Assembly: GCA_013115145.1 (NCBI GenBank)
Contig: JAAPAO010000541.1
Span: 1-24,604, forward strand
Reading direction: 5' to 3'
Length of the DNA: 24,604 nucleotides
Source of the DNA: Perkinsus chesapeaki
Lineage: Eukaryota > Perkinsozoa > Perkinsida > Perkinsidae
A program made the position numbers and the translations under genes. Below the pieces are notes generated by a model. That model was not told the DNA's origin. It did not search any database and saw nothing but the letters and a program-made list of their open reading frames with translations. Of this stretch, positions 18,787-24,604 are shown piece by piece. How positions within the stretch are numbered: position 1 is the stretch's first letter; each line of letters opens with the position of its first letter.

Positions 18787-19459
18787 ATGGCATCAACGAT
18801 AGATTCTAGATTAGGCTTCTTAAGAGAACGTAATAGAGCTGGATTAAGAGGATCGATGACAGAAGTAGAGACAGCATGCTGCTACTAGTAAATATATGTT
18901 ATTTAGGGAGCTTTACTTACTCCAGGTAGAAGTAGTAGTTGTGGAGCATATAATGGCATTAGTGCATTACCAACAACAGGGTCAATGTCTCATTTACAAG
19001 AATGTTATGATAGGTAACAGTTGTACTATACTTGCCACCGATTCTACTCACTATATTAGAAAACCATTATTGTGCAAGAGTGGAGCTATGATACGGCGGC
19101 CTCCTGCAGGTTATTCATCTGTAGGTCATTCTTGTTAATAAAACGGTAATATAGCACTTTATCAATAGTCTCTTGGTAATAAACTATCACAATCCTCTTA
19201 CTTAACGCTTGGACCGATATATGATGCAAATGCTATACCAAATAGATTATGGAGGTTATAAAGCAGATACTGCTCATCGAAACATGCTGTTAATATTAGG
19301 CCACCCAGGGATTTAACACATATTAAAGAAAGGCAAATATCTCTTAGTCGAAGATTAGTGGAAAGACAAGAACGTGCATCATGTGAAGGTTGGCATTTGC
19401 TACCACCTGCAGGAGAGTTTAAGTCAGACTATTTCAGCTCGTACTATTGTTATTATTAG
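18787..19459 (+). CDS. Unrecognised basic protein
   Basis: Five exons join in frame: 18787-18864, 18907-19013, 19060-19120, 19169-19254 and 19300-19459 (TAG), about 164 residues. The product is basic and rich in Ser, Arg and Leu, beginning MASTIDSRLGFLRERNRAGL and including a P-P-R-D-L-T-H-I-K-E-R segment that could form a helix. No domain, signal peptide or membrane span was recognised. Two odd details suggest the model may be longer. A 19-nt GT...AG segment just before the start (after an upstream ATG near 18753) and another 19-nt GT...AG segment at 19441-19459 would, if removed, extend the frame at both ends, the second to a TAA near 19531. Such tiny introns are not seen elsewhere here, so the simpler model is given. 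Confidence 0.55.
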
Positions 19460-19786
19460 AGCGTTAGGCCCATTCGACGAGTACATGAGACTTATCTTGG
19501 TGTGTTCCTTGGTGGAAAGAGAATGTAGGTAACGCAGAGTCGCGCCACTTGCTAATGTCGGCTATGGTATTGTGTGCTCATCTGTCTCCTTTTTTATTTC
19601 TCCTCAGCTATACCGATTGATCAGGTATATTGCCTAGTAAAAATATAATGGCTTCTTGCCTGCTTCATGAATAACATGTTCGTGATGATTGAATAATCTA
19701 CTTGTTTAGTTGTTGTTGAATGGTTAGGGATGAGCAGTTCGTTCTGTCGCAGTTGTATTACTTTTCCTTGTAACTGTCTAGACAAT
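19460..19786. other. Intergenic region
   Basis: No supported exon, unless the preceding gene continues past 19459. A pyrimidine-rich stretch (CTCATCTGTCTCC TTTTTTATT) lies near 19580-19600, and CTGTCTAG ends 3-6 nt before the next gene's ATG, a possible splice acceptor. Nothing else was seen. Confidence 0.4.
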
Positions 19787-20141
19787 ATGGCCCGTGGTCA
19801 ACAAAAAGCCGAGTCCCAGAGGAAAAATGCTTTGAAGAAGCAAAAGGATGCTCATAAGGGTGGGAAGGGAATGTGATATATATCAGGCTTAAGACCTCCC
19901 GCGTATCATGCATGCGTGAAGCTTGGATTCTGGGTCAATTGTAGGTAGTCAACTCGCTGGTCAGAAGGCCGCATTAACGATGACCTGTCCCCGTTGCATG
20001 GTAATTAGACTTATTCGTTATAATTATCCTCACTCATTTTATCAGTTGCAAATGACTAACTATAAGGTGCTACAGCAACACTTCGAAGCCAAACATCCTA
20101 AGGAGACTTGCCCTCCAGAGAGCTCCTTTGCCGCTGCATAA
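19787..20141 (+). CDS. ZNF706: ZNF706-like small zinc-finger protein
   Basis: Three exons (19787-19859, 19945-20000, 20046-20141) encode 74 residues, against 76 for human ZNF706. The N-terminus MARGQQKAESQRKNALKKQK is the basic 4F5/SERF-type segment of the family. The second half carries a single C2H2 finger: MTCPRCM, then N-Y-K-V-L-Q-Q-H-F-E-A-K-H-P-K-E. The family ends with Pro-rich P-P-E, seen here as CPPESSF. These proteins are small, abundant in eukaryotes and bind nucleic acids or amyloid-prone proteins. The exact role is not well defined. Confidence 0.88.
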
Positions 20142-20271
20142 GTTGTATATTAGTAATGCTAGTTATCTAGTTTCTTCCAATTAAATATTGTCAAGTTGCT
20201 TATTATTCAAATAAATACTATCACCACCATCATTATTATTATAATCTTCGTACTAGTTATCAATCATCTAA

Positions 20272-20920
20272 ATGGTGCTTATCATAGATGGTGAAATAGT
20301 ACCTGATTCGGACCCTAGAGCAGCAGCATCAAGGAAAAGGCAACATCAGAGCAGTAAGTGACTCCTGGGTTATGGCATGATATTAAATACTTTAGACGGA
20401 TCCAACGGGGATAATTTTAGATCATCATCAGAATGGTCATCATCTAATGGTATAGGAACTGATCATACAAGTAGTACAAGTGGCAGTAGCGCCTATCAAT
20501 ACAGTAGCAGAAATGAACATCAGTCAGCTAATGAACAGTAACAATACCTAACTTGGTTAATAATATACTATTATAACAGGGCCCAACAACAGGGTAGTAT
20601 TAGAGGACAAGTTGAACGCTTACTTGGTATAGAAGGAAGGATTGTGACTAGTAAGAACTAAGCCATTCATAAGGACATACGGATATGTCATCTATTCAGT
20701 TCCAGCAATGCTCGGTCGTCCAAGTCTCGATGTTCCCCTTTTATATGTAATATTTACTCTCATTATCTATTTTCCTTTATTCGTATTCCTCAAGGTAATA
20801 TTAGTTGCGGTGCTAGCCTTGATGATGGGCCCTCGAGCATTAGTATTAGCTGTATTATTATGGTTTATGGCTACAGGCAATCCGGCAATCGGCGGAGCAC
20901 CTGGGGCACATCATCAGTAA
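20272..20920 (+). CDS. Small tail-anchored-type membrane protein, possibly FAM241/DUF4605-like
   Basis: Exons 20272-20353, 20396-20537, 20580-20650, 20700-20746 and 20795-20920 join in frame into about 155 residues. The N-terminus MVLIIDGEIVPDSDPRAAAS is followed by a long Ser/Asn/Gln-rich disordered region, then RLLGIEGRIVTIP and a hydrophobic C-terminal part (VILVAVLALMMGPRALVLAV, then LLWFMATG) forming one long or two short membrane segments around G-P-R-A-L. The intron 20747-20794 is 48 nt and frame-neutral. If it were kept, a further hydrophobic stretch would be added. The short N-terminal motif plus a C-terminal G-x-x-A-L hydrophobic block recalls DUF4605/FAM241 proteins. SELENOK-type proteins are another possibility. 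Both are tentative. Confidence 0.6.
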
Positions 20921-21024
20921 TACTGTGACGAAGCCTCATTACTATCCTTTTTTCACGACGATTGAATCTTAGTCGAGTTTCAAGAAGTTGATACTAAATG
21001 TTAAAGGGTAGTAGTTGATTATGG

Positions 21025-22583
21025 ATGAACGGCAAGAGCAGCAGCAGCAGCAGTGGTAGTTATCTTAGTCGAACTGAGGATCAAATATTATCATCAATAA
21101 AGATAACTTCAAATATTGCTACTGAATTATTTGATGTAATAAATGATGGTATGGGATTAATAATATCATTTCATCTCTTTCTTGTCCGCTAGGTAATCGC
21201 CTCTCTCAATAGCTCAGCCGATTCTCATGATTTTAAAGAACCAGTGAAATGGAAGGAGTTAGGGTTGGATGACTATCCAACTATAATCAAAAGGCCAAGG
21301 GATCTTGGTAAAGCAGCAAATTAATGATTATTATATAGGAATATGTTGATAATAGGCACTGTAGAGGCACGTTTGCTCCTTACAGTTAAATCTAAGAAGT
21401 TTAAAAAGCATCCACAGGCACGCATAGCAAAGGAGTGTGGGTAATGATGGGCGCATCCAAGGTTCAACCGTGCAAGGAGCACATTAGCTTCTCTTCTCAG
21501 ACGGTATAACAGTGTCTTAGAGTTCTTCAACGATATTGAACAAATTTGGCAGAACTGTATAACGTGATAAATCCTAAACCAATACACTCGATAGAGATAT
21601 CATCAGGTATAATGATGTTAGCAGTGAAATTGCTCACAGTGCTTTGCGAATGCGTGCTATGGGTCGCACTAGAAAGAATACGTGGATTCAAAAGATGGCA
21701 CCGGAATTGGTTAAAGATGGCGATAGCTCATCAGTAGCTGTTAAGACCACTGTAACGCCGTCGACTTCATCAGAAGAGATCGAGCTTGGAAATGGCGAGA
21801 AACGGAAAAGGAGTCATGAGAAGGGAAAAATTAAAGGGAAGGATGGTATGGACGGGAAAAGTGATTTCACACAGTATATGGAAATATTTAGGGAATGATG
21901 ATAAAAGGAAAAAGAAGAGTAAAACAGGAGGAGGTAAAAGTAGGAAAACACAGAGTAACAACAACACCGACAATCGATTGTTTTCTGATGAAGATGACGG
22001 GAAAAACAAGAATAAAAAAGGGAATATGGTAAGACGAAGATTTATTGGAGAGATGAGTTTGATAGCTTAGAATTCAACTGATGCTCTTTCGTCGAATAGC
22101 GATGATACCATCATAAAGGGGAGGAAAGGTTAGTGGTGATGATGTAATAGAGTTGTACACTATGCTTGGACGATTAGATTGGACGATATCCCCAAAAGAT
22201 GATGAAATAGAACATCTTGGACGAAGAATAAGTAAACTACATGATCATCATCTTACCGAAGTTGTTAAGTTTATGTATCTAACTGGGATAGATGAAGTTA
22301 TTAAAATTAAAGGAGCAGAAGTAATTATCAAATACACCTACAATATCCCATTATTGAATGATTATTGTTACTAGGATGAGAAGTCTTCCATAATACTTAA
22401 TTTGGATGCTTTATCACCACATTTGTTTTGGGCTTTGGATACGTACGACACCCCCACCGGCTATGCGACCATTACGCATTGTCATGTTTCAGGATGGTTT
22501 CAGCACAACTGTCTCGACAAGCAAGATCGAAGACCTTAAAGCTCCTGCGGGAAAGGGATGACACTCTCAGTCCTGTTTCCTGA
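21025..22583 (+). CDS. BET-type bromodomain protein with NET domain
   Basis: Exons are 21025-21135, 21193-21307, 21356-21440, 21501-21563, 21607-21845, 21892-22028, about 22129-22320, 22375-22442 and 22493-22583. The start at 21025 (MNGKSSSSSSG) is in the frame of the domain. The earlier ATG at 21021 runs into TAG. The bromodomain reads FKEPVKWKELGLDDYPTIIK, RPRDLGTVEARL, then FFNDIEQIWQNCITYN with the acetyl-lysine-binding Asn (Y-N). A basic Lys-rich linker follows. The C-terminal part DEIEHLGRRISKLHDHHLTE, then SSIILNLDALSPHLFWALD matches the NET (extra-terminal) domain of BRD/Bdf1 proteins, which recruits chromatin factors. There is one bromodomain instead of the usual two. Between the first two helices lies a basic insertion (VKSKKFKKHPQARIAKECG). 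The acceptor near 22070 or 22129 is ambiguous. The later one keeps the frame. Intron 21441-21500 has a GGTTCAACC motif. Confidence 0.88.
21441..21500 (+). repeat. Weak tRNA T-arm-like motif in a bromodomain intron
   Basis: The 60-nt intron contains GATGGGCGCATCCAAGGTTC followed by AACCGTGC. GGTTCAACCG fits 9 of 10 positions of GGTTCRANYC, and the GATGGGCG start recalls copy a. It could be a decayed member of the same family or chance. Confidence 0.3.
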
Positions 22584-22805
22584 ATAACCTTCATCTTGCG
22601 TGTTTCGGCGATTCTTATAGTGGACAAGTGTATATATGTGATGGTACATATAGTAGAAGCAGCCCCACACTATTCTTACGGATAAACCGAAATTGATTAC
22701 ACAAATCCAGAGTTGATTGATATACTATAGAGAAAGGAACAGAGAGTTACAGAGAATATATAGAATAGGAAGAAGCCAATAATGGCCAGTGAAGAAGAGT
22801 GATTA
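22584..22805. other. Intergenic region between convergent genes
   Basis: The 3' regions of the plus-strand bromodomain gene and the minus-strand transporter meet here. No gene, terminator-like hairpin or repeat was recognised in these 222 bp. Confidence 0.5.
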
Positions 22806-24314
22806 TCAATTCCTATTATCGAACATCTGTTGAATCTCTTCGAATGTTTTCCCTTTGGTTTCGGGTACCATATACCACTCGAAAGCCGTCATTAATGCTG
22901 CAACACACGAAAAAAAGAAAAAAGCTGCTTGCATTGAAGTGGCCTCGATACTTGATTCAAGGAATAGTACGAAGAAAAAAGCAGCTGTCCAATTAGACGT
23001 AGTGGCCATTGCTGATGCTAACCCACGTGCTTCATCGGGGAAAAGCTCTGATGCTAACATCCATCTAATGGGTCCAACTCCCCATGAATATGATAATTGA
23101 TATCCATAGGTTGCTAGAAGTGCAAGCCAGGCGAGATTATGAGCATCACCATCTCTATCAAGATAAAAGAAGATACCCATAAGAAGTTGGCTTATAGTTA
23201 TACCGATACAACTACTTAATAAAAGCGGTCGACGGCCAAGGCGATCCAGAAGATACATTGAGGGTAACGTTGCTACAGTACTGGCAACTCTAACAGTTAT
23301 AGCGAGAACTGATGAATCCTTCAGTCCAGCGTCTTGGAATATTGTATCCTGGAAGAAGGTTTGAGCATTAGTGCCAGAGAACTGTGTGAAAACATTAGTT
23401 AAAGTAACGATGGCAACCTGCCGAGGGCAACTCCATAGAATTTTGAAACGCTGCTTCAGATCAGACCAACCGCCGCTTCTCTTTCCAAGATTTTCCACAA
23501 TATCTTCTAAAGCTTCAACCTCCTCAGCTATCTTAGGATCTTCAATGTCCTTCACACCACGTAACTTGCATAGCGTGTTCTCCGCTTGGTCTAGTCTACC
23601 ACGAGTAGCGAGCCATCTTGGTGTCTCTGGCGCGAAAAACATAGTTACTACTAACACTGCACCAGGTACCAGACAGATATATGCAACCAACCGCCAGCGA
23701 CAGAACGTTCGCGAATCTGCTAATGGATCTGAAGATCCTCCATCGGTTCGACAAACAGCTCCTAATATATATACAAGTAATATACCCAAACCCATCATAA
23801 GCTGTGTGCAGCCACCCAATAGGCCACGAAGTCTTGTTGGAGATACTTCACTTATATATACAGAACATACAAAGGAACATATACCCATAGAGAATCCAGC
23901 AATCAATCGGGCAACAATAAGTGCACCAACATTCTTACATAATGCTATGATAAGAAACGCAATAACGTTGAGGGGTCCAGCAATCAATAAAGCAACTCTT
24001 CGACCGGTACGCTCAGCAATTGGACCACCAGAGAGGGTACCAACTAATGCCCCAAGAGTTAGAGCAGCACTGAAGAAGCTTGCTGCTGTCATTGAGGTGA
24101 ACACATAAAGATCGGACTGTGTGTCTATACCGATATGAATACTATCTGGTGTAGTAACTGTGTTTTGCATAGTATCGATTGCTGGAGCAGTGAATCCACA
24201 GCAGAGACCAACAAGAAGTGGAGCCGGTAGGACAGCTACAACCGCTAGGATAGCTTGACAGTCTGAAGAGTGTTCTGATTTACCTGACTTTTCAGACATC
24301 TTGATACAGGACAA
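22806..24314 (-). CDS. SLC2-type sugar transporter (MFS), intronless
   Basis: One uninterrupted frame of 502 residues, the usual length for the sugar-porter family. About 12 membrane spans are visible. Signature motifs are all present: SGGPIAERTGRR (loop 2-3), RLIAGFSMGICS, the PETPRWL motif after span 6, QFSGTNAQTFF (the Q-x-x-S-G-x-N substrate motif of span 7), DRLGRRPLL (loop 8-9), GPIRWMLASELF, and PETKGKTFEEIQ at the C-terminus. These place it with GLUT/SLC2 and related proton-coupled hexose transporters. The exact sugar cannot be read off. Met6 (MSEKSGKSEHSS) is an alternative start with a similar context. The lack of introns in an otherwise intron-crowded window suggests retroposition or recent acquisition. 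It is divergent from the partial gene at 24370. Confidence 0.95.
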   Translation of the reverse strand: MSCIKMSEKSGKSEHSSDCQAILAVVAVLPAPLLVGLCCGFTAPAIDTMQNTVTTPDSIHIGIDTQSDLYVFTSMTAASFFSAALTLGALVGTLSGGPIAERTGRRVALLIAGPLNVIAFLIIALCKNVGALIVARLIAGFSMGICSFVCSVYISEVSPTRLRGLLGGCTQLMMGLGILLVYILGAVCRTDGGSSDPLADSRTFCRWRLVAYICLVPGAVLVVTMFFAPETPRWLATRGRLDQAENTLCKLRGVKDIEDPKIAEEVEALEDIVENLGKRSGGWSDLKQRFKILWSCPRQVAIVTLTNVFTQFSGTNAQTFFQDTIFQDAGLKDSSVLAITVRVASTVATLPSMYLLDRLGRRPLLLSSCIGITISQLLMGIFFYLDRDGDAHNLAWLALLATYGYQLSYSWGVGPIRWMLASELFPDEARGLASAMATTSNWTAAFFFVLFLESSIEATSMQAAFFFFSCVAALMTAFEWYMVPETKGKTFEEIQQMFDNRN

Positions 24315-24369
24315 GTAACTACTCGTACAAATAAAGCCGGGGCGATGTATAAAAACTAATTAATTTGGT

Positions 24370-24604
24370 ATGTATAAACTATGCACCGTTCGCTTATTAA
24401 GAATGTTTGGCTACAATCAAAGGTAACTTTTACCACTTCCCTCACAAATTAAGAGAATCTTGATTGTCTCCTCGACGGTTTTGCAATTACCAATGTGGTA
24501 TATTCAGCAATAGATAGAGCAACACTACCATTGCTGTTCCGTAGAACTGTAACCAACTCAAACGCGCAAAGCAATAAACCAGATACTTGTCCTTTGAGGC
24601 CTGC
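24370..24604 (+). CDS. Start of an unidentified gene, cut by the window end
   Basis: Exon 24370-24422 (MYKLCTVRLLRMFGYNQ) and exon 24518-24604 join in frame across a 95-nt intron, and the frame stays open to the end. The N-terminus is basic and hydrophobic without acidic residues (continuing R-A-T-L-P-L-L-F-R-R-T-V-T-N), which suits a mitochondrial presequence. No domain is reached before the window stops. An alternative start at 24381 breaks at a stop after splicing. The space to the transporter start is only 55 bp. Confidence 0.4.

Noticed and set aside
21846-21891. A stop of the bromodomain gene at TGA about 21896
   Set aside because: A 46-nt intron with a good donor at 21846 removes the stop and leads to the Lys-rich linker and NET domain.
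23371-24108. A 245-residue plus-strand open frame
   Set aside because: It is antisense to the sugar transporter, whose family motifs are unmistakable; it has no recognisable features.

Overview
The window is a piece of a eukaryotic nuclear genome, compact and extremely intron-dense. Most genes are built from exons of about 50-300 bp separated by GT-AG introns of about 41-60 bp, usually ending in TAG or CAG. The gene set (calpain-7 with MIT domain, ER J-protein, BET bromodomain protein, HIR/SPFH protein, ZNF706-like protein, lone response-regulator domain, SLC2-type transporter), the tiny introns and the short spaces between same-strand genes fit a unicellular protist. My best guess is a Perkinsus-like alveolate, but this is inference from style, not from a diagnostic marker. 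No rRNA, intact tRNA gene, CRISPR array, phage or bacterial operon was seen.

Layout. (1) 319-1071 (+): 3' part of an endonuclease/exonuclease/phosphatase-fold (neutral sphingomyelinase-like) gene. (2) 1758-5070 (+): long coiled-coil protein with a MAD1-like C-terminal end. (3) 5130-9498 (+): calpain-7-like cysteine protease with an N-terminal MIT region. (4) 9567-11504 (+): ER-membrane J-domain protein with a C-terminal SANT domain. (5) about 11569-12307 (-): single REC-domain protein, divergent from (6) 12454 to about 14676 (+): helical-repeat protein resembling FASTK/OPR-type organelle RNA-binding proteins. (7) 15240-16118 (-): intronless secreted glycoprotein of unknown function, flanked by noncoding DNA rich in hairpins. 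(8) 17566-18660 (+): HIR/SPFH protein. (9) 18787-19459 (+): unrecognised gene. (10) 19787-20141 (+): ZNF706-like. (11) 20272-20920 (+): small membrane protein, possibly FAM241/DUF4605-like. (12) 21025-22583 (+): BET-type bromodomain plus NET protein. (13) 22806-24314 (-): intronless sugar transporter. (14) 24370-end (+): start of an unidentified gene, cut by the window.

Spliced models were built by hand by requiring GT-AG borders and frame agreement. They hold completely for genes 2, 3, 4, 8, 10 and 11, with lengths close to the named families. A few junctions in genes 3, 5, 6, 9 and 12 stay ambiguous and are marked.

The most interesting signal is a recurring tRNA T-arm (B-box) motif inside short introns of unrelated genes, in both orientations, sometimes with an A-box-like stretch just before the 5' splice site. 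This looks like a tRNA-derived, introner-like element that makes new introns. A second is noncoding DNA at 15.0-17.1 kb packed with perfect inverted repeats, including a 55-bp near-uninterrupted palindrome.
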